A stretch of DNA of 39,187 bases, taken from assembly GCA_012520195.1 (NCBI GenBank), contig JAAYOS010000079.1:1-39187 (forward strand), given 5' to 3'. The stretch comes from Clostridiales bacterium. GTDB taxonomy: Bacteria > Bacillota > Clostridia > Oscillospirales > JAAYOS01. The position numbers were made by a program, and so were the translations under genes. The notes below the pieces were generated by a model. That model worked only from the letters and a program-made list of their open reading frames with translations, was not told the origin of the DNA and searched no databases. This document shows positions 8,075-14,165 of the stretch, in pieces (the first letter of the stretch is position 1; every line of letters starts with the position of its first letter).

Positions 8075-9607
8075 TTATCTTCTTTTCGGAATCAGCAGCA
8101 GCTCATCCGGATTTGGTTCATCCCCGGGTTCAAGGTCATTTGCAGCTCTGATATCAGCTTCAGCAGAATTATATCTCTTTGCCATCGACCACAAGCTCTC
8201 GCCCCTTTGAGGGTACTTAAGTACAACACTTGGACGCAGCGGAGCATCCTCACCGTACGGCTCCAGCCTGGCCGAATGCACTGCGAAGATATTTCTCCTT
8301 CGCGTTGCCTCCAAGTCAAAGCAGGCATCGAACCGAACCTCCGCCCCACTTATCGCCGCAGCACTGAAGGCCTCCGAAGCTGACGCTACTCTCACCCTAC
8401 AGCCGGACCCATCGGGCGCTTCGCTCCTTACCGAAACAGGCAGTCTGCGTGACGCGTGATATATGCCGCCATCCTCCGCCACATACAAAATTCGTACATC
8501 CGCAGTGGTCTCGGCACGTATGAAGCCCTGTTCCCTTGAAACTGTGGGCTCTTCAAACAGCACCTCCATGTCGAGAACATACCTGACAGGAGTGTCGGTC
8601 TCTACAGTATCACGTATCGTCTGCCTCTTTGTCTCCAAATCAACAAGCTCGGTAAACTCGTATGGGCGGGAATCCACCACGCTCCTCATCGACGTGCTGT
8701 AAAGGTCGGCTATCGTCTCAAGCCTTTTGGGGGCATACGCACTGAGCTGCGCCTCGATATCGGCACTTACAGAAAGTATCCTTCCTCCCGACTCCCCGTT
8801 CAGCTCTACCGAGACGTTCTCCGGCTGCAGCCATATGAAGCATTGCGCACCCTCCGTAAGTCCGTCTGCTTCAATGATCTGAGAAAAAGGCAACTCGATT
8901 TGTGATGTAAAAACGTCGTTACCGGGACCCCTCCCCTTACACAGGAGCTTTATCGAGAGCGTTGCCTTAAATATCACTTTTCTCCCCACAATGTTGTACT
9001 CTCCGGAAGTTGTCTTGCAGCTCCACTTAAGTATTTCAGCGGCCGGGGGATTGGAGGATGACATCTCAAGCTCATCAGATATTGCAAAAGATTTTGTCTT
9101 AGCCGCGCAGGGCATCCGCACAAGGTAGCTCTGCTTGAGAAGCTGCACGTCTTCACGGCCGACTGCGTTTACGTCTGTACATAGGGAGAAGCTCCTCTGA
9201 TCAATGGATCGGGCATCGATCCGTACGGTTGTACGCACGAGAACTTTTCTCGGATTTATCGTCCGGCTGTCGATCGACTGCAATTCGACGCTGCAGAGTA
9301 GAACCCCTCTGCTCTCCGGGTTCATCTCGAATTCGTGCGTAAACGGAATTGAAAGCGTAAGATGCTCAAGCCCCTCCCCGCTTTCGGGGACATAGATTAC
9401 ACTTGCCCGTACCGTGCCCGTCACTATGAGTCGGCTCTCCCTCATCTCCCTTGTGTTGATCATCGCTACACCATGACTTTCAACAATCCTTAATATGTCG
9501 GGCAGTGCATCCGGCACAATCGCATCATACATCTCTTCGCGGGTGCCCGTCATATCCAATCCGGTATCATAAAAAACATAGCTTTCTTTTCTAAGCTCCA
9601 ACTCCAT
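8075..9607 (-). CDS. sipL: SipL-like protein (DUF3794 domains and C-terminal LysM)
   Basis: 510 residues. SipL is the clostridial protein that binds SpoIVA, through its LysM domain in Clostridioides difficile, and is needed to encase the forespore in coat. Here the long N-terminal part has DUF3794-type repeats, for example the YVFYDTGLDMTGTREEMYDAIVP opening region and the repeated beta-rich segments up to about residue 450. The last 45 residues form a LysM domain (PQRGESLWSMAKRYN...IRAANDL...ELLLIPKRR). The ATG at 9607 has GGAGGAG eight bases upstream. The gene ends 12 bp before spoIVA. From memory, sipL and spoIVA are far apart in C. difficile, so this direct adjacency supports joint function and expression here. 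Confidence 0.92.
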   Translation of the reverse strand: MELELRKESYVFYDTGLDMTGTREEMYDAIVPDALPDILRIVESHGVAMINTREMRESRLIVTGTVRASVIYVPESGEGLEHLTLSIPFTHEFEMNPESRGVLLCSVELQSIDSRTINPRKVLVRTTVRIDARSIDQRSFSLCTDVNAVGREDVQLLKQSYLVRMPCAAKTKSFAISDELEMSSSNPPAAEILKWSCKTTSGEYNIVGRKVIFKATLSIKLLCKGRGPGNDVFTSQIELPFSQIIEADGLTEGAQCFIWLQPENVSVELNGESGGRILSVSADIEAQLSAYAPKRLETIADLYSTSMRSVVDSRPYEFTELVDLETKRQTIRDTVETDTPVRYVLDMEVLFEEPTVSREQGFIRAETTADVRILYVAEDGGIYHASRRLPVSVRSEAPDGSGCRVRVASASEAFSAAAISGAEVRFDACFDLEATRRRNIFAVHSARLEPYGEDAPLRPSVVLKYPQRGESLWSMAKRYNSAEADIRAANDLEPGDEPNPDELLLIPKRR

Positions 9608-9656
9608 TGTCTACACTCCTCCCGCGCTCCAATAAACGCTGACATGTTCATTATGA

Positions 9657-9684
9657 TAAATATGCACGGGAAAGATGGATATGC
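9657..9684 (-). promoter_or_regulatory. Possible sigma-E-type promoter for sipL-spoIVA
   Basis: On the minus strand GCATAT (9679-9684) is followed about 14 bases later by CATATTTA (9657-9664). This resembles the ATA / CATACA-type elements of the mother-cell sigma factor that controls spoIVA and sipL in other species. The match is loose and is proposed because a sporulation promoter is expected here. Confidence 0.25.
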
Positions 9685-9690
9685 TTTAAA

Positions 9691-9717
9691 ATGAGAAAAG
9701 AACTGCATATTTGCAGT
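9691..9717 (-). terminator. Weak intrinsic terminator after spoVM
   Basis: Reading leftward, ACTGCA-AATA-TGCAGT forms a perfect six-pair hairpin, followed by the T-rich stretch TCTTTTCTCATTTT. It lies about 50 bases after the spoVM stop and would separate the short spoVM transcript from sipL-spoIVA. Confidence 0.45.
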
Positions 9718-9769
9718 CCCTCTCAGTCGCTGTAGATGCTTAACAGACGTTGATAGTTGCCAGAACTGC

Positions 9770-9850
9770 TCAGTCCGGCCGCTTTATACCAAACAACTTT
9801 TTTAGTATCCCTCTCAAGAACTTCGGGGGCTTAAATATTAACACCTTCAT
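9770..9850 (-). CDS. spoVM: SpoVM, 26-aa amphipathic sporulation peptide
   Basis: A 26-codon gene on the minus strand, starting MKVLIFKPPKFLRGILKK and ending FGIKRPD. It has exactly the 26-residue length of Bacillus subtilis SpoVM and shares the pattern K-x-PKFL-x-GI followed by a basic amphipathic helix and a charged end. SpoVM inserts shallowly into the convex outer forespore membrane and recruits SpoIVA, so it is the geometric cue for coat assembly. The ribosome binding site AGGAAGGG is about eight bases before the ATG. The gene lies 14 bp after the 46-aa membrane-peptide gene and 162 bp before sipL. Length, motif, ribosome binding site and neighbours agree, which is strong for so short a gene. 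Confidence 0.87.
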   Translation of the reverse strand: MKVLIFKPPKFLRGILKKLFGIKRPD

Positions 9851-9864
9851 CAAGTCATCCCTTC

Positions 9865-10005
9865 CTACCACCTGCAAGCAAGAAGACCAACGGCAATCAT
9901 CCCTAAGCCCAGAAACAGAAGCAAAAGCCAGGGCGGACAAATAAGTGTTAGCACTATTCCTACGCCGAGAGCAATAAGTACTGCGCCCAAGGACTTACCG
10001 CGCAT
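9865..10005 (-). CDS. Small hydrophobic membrane protein, 46 aa, unknown
   Basis: The reading frame gives MRGKSLGAVLIALGVGIV, then LTLICPPWLLLLFLGLGM, then IAVGLLACRW and stop. Two hydrophobic stretches (about residues 6-24 and 27-43) are separated by the turn CPPW, so a helical hairpin in the membrane is predicted. The ATG at 10005 is favoured by AAAGGCGGG about six bases upstream. An in-frame ATG at 10023 would give 52 aa but has its purine-rich stretch only one base away. The stop is 14 bp before spoVM, so the two are almost certainly co-transcribed. I do not recognise a named family. Its position suggests a sporulation or forespore-membrane role, but that is inference. Confidence 0.72.
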   Translation of the reverse strand: MRGKSLGAVLIALGVGIVLTLICPPWLLLLFLGLGMIAVGLLACRW

Positions 10006-10036
10006 GGTTTTCCCGCCTTTCATCCCCTTATGTTAC

Positions 10037-10067
10037 ATTATATAGTGCGGACGGGAAATCTGTGCAA
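10037..10067 (-). promoter_or_regulatory. Candidate promoter for the 46-aa peptide and spoVM
   Basis: On the minus strand TTGCAC (10062-10067) is followed after 17 bases by TATATA (10039-10044), or after 19 bases by TATAAT (10037-10042). This fits a vegetative-type promoter, which is unexpected for spoVM because it is under a mother-cell sigma factor in Bacillus. A further start site cannot be excluded. Confidence 0.45.
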
Positions 10068-10184
10068 TAAAATTACTAGTAGCCCTTTCTACATATATAT
10101 GTTTGAGCCCTTCATTTGTATGAACGTTATATTTTTGCGCCTAATCGTTTTTTAATCAAATTCTAATCTTGGAGCCATTCTGTT

Positions 10185-10208
10185 CTAATAATTGGGTGAT
10201 ATTATTAG
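10185..10208 (+). promoter_or_regulatory. Inverted repeat overlapping an extended -10 promoter
   Basis: CTAATAAT and ATTATTAG are perfect 8-bp arms separated by 8 bases. The right arm overlaps TGATATTAT (10197-10205), an extended -10 element that would start a transcript about 95 bases before the DUF4342 ATG. There is no good -35 box. The overlap suggests an operator for a dimeric repressor. Confidence 0.35.
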
Positions 10209-10254
10209 AGCACAAACAAGATATCCCGTCTACTAAGGTCTGACCGGAATTTCG

Positions 10255-10292
10255 GTTGAGCTTGATATTTATTGTTGAGCTTGATATTTATT
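10255..10292 (+). repeat. Perfect 19-bp tandem duplication in the DUF4342 leader
   Basis: GTTGAGCTTGATATTTATT occurs twice head-to-tail without mismatch, ending just before the AAGGAGG ribosome binding site. The identity of the copies suggests a recent slippage event. It lengthens the leader by 19 bases without touching the start signals. Confidence 0.9.
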
Positions 10293-10305
10293 AAGGAGGC
10301 ACACT

Positions 10306-11178
10306 ATGAGCAGAAAGTACACCCTTGAAGAAGTTGAGTATATCCGGACGAAAGCAAATGTTACATATGACGAAGTGATCGCATTGCTTGACGCATATGA
10401 GGGCGACGTAGTCCGGGTGATGGCCGAACTGGAGCGCGCTGGCAAGCTACACTCGAAGAGCTCCTCTGAAAAATCCTTCGGAGTGACACTGAAGGCACTT
10501 CTTCGCAAAGGCTACGAAAATCGCATGGTCGTTAGGAAGGGCGACAGGACAATTGCAAACTTTTCGATCATATTCATGTTGGTTGCACTATGCTTTGCTT
10601 TCCATCTAACGATTCCTGCCCTTCTATTCGCAGTACTCTTTGGCTATAAGATCAACTTCAGGAAAGAAGAAGGCGCTGCAAAGGATTTTAGTGATATTAT
10701 CTACACCACAAAAAAGGCAGCGGAGTCGGTAAAAAACGAGTTTAGAAGTGATAGCACCAAGGATCAGGCGGATCAGGCGGACCAGGCTGAACAGGCTGAA
10801 CAGCCACAGAATCAAGAGCCTCAGCCTCATACAGGCAATGAGCAACAGGGCCAGGATCAGGGTCAGACGCAAGGTACCCAGCCCCGAACAGCTGACGTGC
10901 AACAGGGCCAGGCTCAAGTGCAAGCTCAAGACATGCAACCACATACTGCTAACCAGCAACAGGAGCAGGCACAGGTACAGGTCCAAGACACGCAACCGCA
11001 TACTGCTAACCAGCAACAGGAACAGACGCAGGTACAGGATACCCAGCCACACACACCTCCACAGCCAACACCGCAACCTAAGGCGCAGCCCAAGCCACAG
11101 CCCAAGCCACAGAGCGAAACATCAAACCCTAACCAGTATGCGCGACCTGACAAGGATGATGATATCATAATCGAGTAG
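10306..11178 (+). CDS. DUF4342 protein with Gln-rich tandem-repeat tail
   Basis: 290 residues. Residues 1-45 (YTLEEVEYIRTKANVTYDEV..LLDAYEGDVVRVMAELE) form a UBA-like three-helix domain. Residues 55-125 contain the DUF4342 core (VTLKALLRKGYENRMVVRKGDRT) and two short hydrophobic stretches near 88-108, likely in the membrane. From about 140 the protein turns into a Gln/Pro/His-rich tail, with four 17-19-residue repeats starting P[HR]T (residues 174-247), then a QPKPQPK stretch and an acidic DKDDDIIIE end. DUF4342 proteins are usually only about 100-130 residues, so the tail is an unusual addition. The ATG has AAGGAGG six bases upstream. No function is established for the family as far as I know; it lies upstream of a two-component system. 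Confidence 0.85.
   Translation: MSRKYTLEEVEYIRTKANVTYDEVIALLDAYEGDVVRVMAELERAGKLHSKSSSEKSFGVTLKALLRKGYENRMVVRKGDRTIANFSIIFMLVALCFAFHLTIPALLFAVLFGYKINFRKEEGAAKDFSDIIYTTKKAAESVKNEFRSDSTKDQADQADQAEQAEQPQNQEPQPHTGNEQQGQDQGQTQGTQPRTADVQQGQAQVQAQDMQPHTANQQQEQAQVQVQDTQPHTANQQQEQTQVQDTQPHTPPQPTPQPKAQPKPQPKPQSETSNPNQYARPDKDDDIIIE
10825..11046 (+). repeat. In-frame tandem repeats encoding the Gln-rich tail
   Basis: Four in-frame units of 57, 57, 57 and 51 bp each begin with codons for Pro-His/Arg-Thr and continue with QQQ-x-QxQVQ-type sequence. The third and fourth copies are closest to each other (PHTANQQQEQ in both). Unit lengths are multiples of three, so changes in copy number keep the frame. Confidence 0.8.
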
Positions 11179-11287
11179 CAGGAATTGCATAGCAGCTTTC
11201 ACTCTAGGGCAGAAGTCATTGCGGTGTAGCATGTATTCAGAAGCATCGAGCTTTCTAGAATAGCACTTCCTTACAAACTGAGTTTTA

Positions 11288-11345
11288 TGATATACTTGCC
11301 TTAGGTGCAGGGATGTACTGTTCGCAGTTGCCAGCGGTACATCCC
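11288..11345 (+). promoter_or_regulatory. Extended -10 promoter and leader hairpin of the two-component operon
   Basis: TGATATACT at 11288-11296 is a good extended -10 element without a clear -35. About 14 bases downstream GGGATGTAC (11310-11318) and GTACATCCC (11337-11345) form a perfect nine-pair stem with an 18-base loop, near the 5' end of the expected transcript. No run of T follows closely, so this looks like an RNA-stabilising or regulatory hairpin rather than a terminator. Confidence 0.45.
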
Positions 11346-11377
11346 GCTCCAATGTAGTTTTGAAGGGAGTGGATTTG

Positions 11378-12052
11378 GTGCACCGAATACTGATTGTCGA
11401 GGACGATGCCAGGATTTCTAGGTATCTACAACTGGAACTGGTCCACGAGGGCTACGAGGTAGAGACCGCCTTTGACGGACTTTCCGGACTTGACACGGCG
11501 CTTACAGGGAACTTCGACCTGATAATCCTTGATTTGATGATGCCGGGTATGAGCGGTATAGAGGTATGCCGCAGAGTCCGACGTGAGAGCGATGTCCCGA
11601 TTATCATTCTGACCGCGAAAGATGATATCTCCGATAAGGTAACGGGGCTGGACACGGGCGCAGACGACTACATGACAAAGCCCTTTGCGATTGAGGAGCT
11701 GCTCGCTCGTATCAGGGCCGCTCTCAAGAGGCGAAGCCCGATTCCCACAGAGGAGACTATTGTAATCGACATGCTCGAAATCAACCCTACAGGTAGGCAG
11801 GTATTTTATGACGGAGAACCTGTGGAGCTGACAAAGAAGGAGTACGACCTTCTGGAATGTCTAGCAAAGCACGAAAATGCAGTACTTACACGTAATCAAT
11901 TGCTTGATCGCGTCTGGGGATACGAATATTTGGGAGATACCAATGTTGTTGATGTCTATATCCGGTATCTTAGAGCAAAGCTTGATCAGAAGTATAATGT
12001 CAAGCTAATACACACTGTCCGCGGCGTTGGCTACACCCTCCGGGGTCGTTGA
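11378..12052 (+). CDS. OmpR/PhoB-family response regulator
   Basis: 224 residues from the GTG at 11378. The receiver domain has the acidic pair EDD near residue 8, the phosphoacceptor D52 in LIILDLMMPGMSG, the conserved Thr in IILTAKDD and Lys in MTKPF. The C-terminal winged helix (VELTKKEYDLLECLAKHENAVLTR ... VDVYIRYLRAKLD...GVGYTLRGR) binds DNA as in PhoB/OmpR. GTG is chosen because AAGGGAG lies eight bases before it; an in-frame TTG at 11360 would add six residues but precedes that site. The histidine kinase follows in the same frame, separated by stops inside a tandem repeat. The stimulus is not visible in the sequence. Confidence 0.93.
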   Translation: MHRILIVEDDARISRYLQLELVHEGYEVETAFDGLSGLDTALTGNFDLIILDLMMPGMSGIEVCRRVRRESDVPIIILTAKDDISDKVTGLDTGADDYMTKPFAIEELLARIRAALKRRSPIPTEETIVIDMLEINPTGRQVFYDGEPVELTKKEYDLLECLAKHENAVLTRNQLLDRVWGYEYLGDTNVVDVYIRYLRAKLDQKYNVKLIHTVRGVGYTLRGR

Positions 12053-12117
12053 TCCTTCGCTACTTGTTGATTCTTCGCTACTTGTTGATTCTTCGCTACT
12101 TGTTGATTCTTCGCTAC
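12049..12117 (+). repeat. 18-bp tandem repeat (four copies) carrying the response-regulator stop codon
   Basis: The unit TTGATTCTTCGCTACTTG is repeated three full times plus 15 bases, with one C/T difference in the first copy. The first copy contains the TGA that ends the response regulator. Because the unit is 18 bp, each further copy repeats that TGA in the same frame. The array lies directly before the ribosome binding site of the histidine kinase. Confidence 0.95.
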
Positions 12118-12136
12118 AGAGAGAGGCGGGTTAATT

Positions 12137-13426
12137 CTGAACGGATTACTTGGAAACATTCGGTTTTCACTGAGTCTGCGTATTGCGATTCGCTATTCGC
12201 TGTTTTATCTCGGTGCAGCAATCTCAGGAGCAATAATATTTACAGTGGCTTTTGGTGCAGCACTGGTACCCGAGTATATTGATGATATCGGAATTATAAC
12301 CGATTCCTATGCGAACACCGGAACTGCACACAATTCGGAGCTGGTTTCGGTTCGGATAATTGAGCCAGACGGTCGAATAGCTTACAACGGGATATCGCGC
12401 ACAGAACTAAGGCCTGTATACTTTTCGAATGGTAAGCTAAATATTGAATTTAGCAAAGTGGATGAGGATGGAACAACGTATCTCTATATTCTCAACTCGG
12501 GGAACTATTTAAGACTGTACTCTATCCTTTTGACAACGTTGGCAATCCTCTCGCTTTTGCACATTCTATCGATGCTCACCAGCCGCAAAAGGCTAGCGAG
12601 GTCGGTTCTTGTACCGATCAACGAGATGGCAGAGGCTGCCCGCAACTTATCCGCAAGCAATCTCGATATGAGAATCAACATTCTCGGAACCAAGAATGAG
12701 CTACGCGATCTGGCTTCGGTGATCAACGATATGCTGGACAGGATCGAATCCGCATACGAGAGCCAGAAGGCGTTTGTCTCTGATGCCTCGCATGAGCTGA
12801 GAACCCCGATTTCAGTTATCAGGGGCTATGCTCAGCTGCTCGAGAGGTGGGGTATGAAGGACCCCGAAGTTGCTGCAGAGGCGATAGCAGCCATATCATC
12901 GGAGACAGAGTCGATGCGTGAGCTGGTTGAAAAACTCCTCTTCCTAGCAAGGCACGACAAGAAGACTTTCAAGTTGGAGATGGAGACATTTGACTTGACA
13001 GAGCTCTGTCGCGAGCTTGTCCGTGACACTACCCTTATTGCACAGGACTACAGCATCCAGGAAGGCCCGATGCAGAACACTGCAGTTCACGCTGATAGGA
13101 GCGCAGTCAAGCAGGCAGTCAGAATATTTATCGATAACGCAATTAAGTACACTCCCAAAGGTGGAACTATAACAATCTCCTGTGAAGATATGGGCGACCA
13201 TGCCCGCGTTTCAGTCACCGACACCGGTCCCGGTATGACGAAAGAAGAAGCACGTCGTGCCTTTGACCGCTTTTACCGCTGTGACTCAGCGCGTACATCG
13301 CAGGTTGGCGGACACGGACTCGGCCTTTCTATCGCCCGTCTGATAGCATCATCTCACGGAGGAAAAATATCGGTCAAAACCGCTCCGGGCGAGGGTTCCA
13401 CATTCCGACTTCTACTGAATAAGTAA
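12137..13426 (+). CDS. Two-component sensor histidine kinase with non-AUG start
   Basis: About 429 residues. The frame needed for the first membrane helix (RIAIRYSLFYLGAAISGAII) contains no ATG, GTG or TTG between the last repeat stop (TGA 12104) and that helix. CTG at 12137, six bases after GAGGCGGG, is the best start; ATT at 12134 is the alternative. A GTG at 12245 would cut through the helix. Order: membrane helix 1, extracytoplasmic sensor of about 90 residues (VRIIEPDGRIAYNG...), membrane helix 2 (LRLYSILLTTLAILSLLHIL), HAMP, HisKA with phosphoacceptor H219 in ASHELRTPISV, then HATPase_c with N box DNAIKYTPKGG, DTGPGM and GGHGLGLSIA. It is the partner of the preceding response regulator. 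All catalytic boxes are intact. Confidence 0.88.
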   Translation: MNGLLGNIRFSLSLRIAIRYSLFYLGAAISGAIIFTVAFGAALVPEYIDDIGIITDSYANTGTAHNSELVSVRIIEPDGRIAYNGISRTELRPVYFSNGKLNIEFSKVDEDGTTYLYILNSGNYLRLYSILLTTLAILSLLHILSMLTSRKRLARSVLVPINEMAEAARNLSASNLDMRINILGTKNELRDLASVINDMLDRIESAYESQKAFVSDASHELRTPISVIRGYAQLLERWGMKDPEVAAEAIAAISSETESMRELVEKLLFLARHDKKTFKLEMETFDLTELCRELVRDTTLIAQDYSIQEGPMQNTAVHADRSAVKQAVRIFIDNAIKYTPKGGTITISCEDMGDHARVSVTDTGPGMTKEEARRAFDRFYRCDSARTSQVGGHGLGLSIARLIASSHGGKISVKTAPGEGSTFRLLLNK

Positions 13427-13432
13427 TTTATC

Positions 13433-13458
13433 AAGATTTTGCGCAGAATCTTCGGTTT
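13433..13458 (+). terminator. Weak terminator-like hairpin after the histidine kinase
   Basis: AAGATT and AATCTT flank TTGCGCAG, giving a stem of six to eight pairs with a GCGC loop, followed by CGGTTTTG. It begins seven bases after the kinase stop. The short T run makes it weak. Confidence 0.4.
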
Positions 13459-13751
13459 TGTGTGGATTTCTCTCTGGAAAAATATCATACTCCGCATATT
13501 TATCTCATCGATGTGATATTTTTTTCCTTGAATTCACACATTACTCCGTTTTTTGCGCAAAATTCGCCGAATTTGCTTTTCGTATCGATATCCAAAGGTA
13601 TGCATGCAATGATCAAAATCGATACCACCAACTGTTATGGAAATATAGAAAATCTTAGTGCGAGTAGGATTTACCACATTCCCACAACACTGCTACTACT
13701 ACCTAAATGCATGCTAGCCAGTCAGAACATACTTACTACTCCCTTACTACT

Positions 13752-13817
13752 CCCTTATCTCACCCTTAGCTCACCCTTAGCTCACCCTTAGCTCACCCTT
13801 ATCTCACCCTTAGCTCA
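13752..13817 (+). repeat. Six-copy 11-bp tandem repeat
   Basis: CCCTTAGCTCA occurs six times without spacers; copies one and five have T instead of G at position seven. A related CCCTTACTACT precedes it. The sequence is strongly strand-biased (no G in most units apart from one). There is no reading frame or known protein-binding consensus that I recognise. Confidence 0.95.
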
Positions 13818-13825
13818 CGCTTATT

Positions 13826-13846
13826 ACAGCGTTATTACGCTGTTTT
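13826..13846 (+). terminator. Small hairpin with short T run after the 11-bp repeat
   Basis: ACAGCG-TTATTA-CGCTGT is a perfect six-pair hairpin followed by TTT. It might end transcripts reading in from the kinase operon. The short stem and T run leave this uncertain. Confidence 0.35.
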
Positions 13847-13934
13847 GTGGCTAAAGTACGCCTGTACCGACCCAGACAATCGATAATGCGGCCATGTTCT
13901 TGGGAGTACACACTCCTAAATGCACGAAGAGCAC

Positions 13935-13994
13935 ATTCCAATTTGGAGAGGAAGTGCCTTCGAAGAGGAAGCATCTTCGAATTGGAATATTTTT
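13935..13994 (+). terminator. Nested hairpin with T run upstream of the LTA synthase promoter
   Basis: ATTCCAATT (13935-13943) pairs perfectly with AATTGGAAT (13980-13988). Inside, CGAAGA (13961-13966) pairs with TCTTCG (13974-13979), stacking directly on the outer stem. ATTTTTC follows. The shape fits a rightward terminator that insulates the next promoter. Confidence 0.45.
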
Positions 13995-14015
13995 CAATTT
14001 CAAGTTCGACATCTA

Positions 14016-14044
14016 TTGACATCTTTCTTGGAAGGTGACATAAT
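14016..14044 (+). promoter_or_regulatory. Near-consensus housekeeping promoter of the LTA-synthase-like gene
   Basis: TTGACA (14016-14021) and CATAAT (14039-14044) are separated by exactly 17 bases. The start site would be near 14051, giving a leader of about 115 bases before the ATG at 14166. Confidence 0.8.
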
Positions 14045-14083
14045 TATTGTGCTAAACGCTAATAATGCACAAGGGGCGAGGTG

Positions 14084-14100
14084 CACAGTACTGTACTGTG
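14084..14100 (+). other. Small perfect hairpin in the LTA-synthase leader
   Basis: CACAGTA-CTG-TACTGTG is a seven-pair stem with a three-base loop, followed by ATTTTGAG. It lies in the transcribed leader, about 35 bases after the predicted start site. It might be an operator or an RNA hairpin. Confidence 0.4.
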
Positions 14101-14165
14101 ATTTTGAGAACCCGATTCCCTTTTGCTTTGTACGCAATATGAAAACCGAATGGTGATTTTAATAT

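Larger units (their letters stand above)
10006..10305. other. Divergent control region between the spoVM operon and the DUF4342 gene
   Basis: A 300-bp AT-rich region with no gene. It holds a leftward promoter near 10037-10067 for the 46-aa peptide and spoVM. It also holds a rightward extended -10 with an overlapping inverted repeat at 10185-10208, a 19-bp tandem duplication at 10255-10292, and the AAGGAGG site of the DUF4342 gene. About 10070-10180 shows nothing further that I can name. Confidence 0.55.
13427..14165. other. 739-bp gene-free, repeat-rich spacer
   Basis: No convincing gene is present. Elements in order: a weak hairpin after the kinase (13433-13458), an AT-rich stretch with no signal (13460-13700), a six-copy 11-bp repeat (13752-13817), a hairpin (13826-13846), a larger hairpin with a T run (13935-13994), a strong promoter (14016-14044) and a small palindrome in the leader (14084-14100). 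Short reading frames here have no ribosome binding sites that I trust. Confidence 0.6.

Noticed and set aside
10624-11168. Leu-rich and Cys/Gly-rich minus-strand frames
   Set aside because: They are antisense to the Gln-rich repeat of the DUF4342 gene; the odd composition is a mirror of CAG/CAA-type codons.
12049-12282. Plus-strand frame encoding repeated LLILRY units
   Set aside because: It is the +1 frame of the 18-bp tandem repeat and then overlaps the histidine kinase in the wrong frame. It has no ribosome binding site and no family features.
13752-13817. CRISPR-like array
   Set aside because: The 11-bp units are directly contiguous with no spacers, too short for CRISPR repeats, and no cas genes are nearby.
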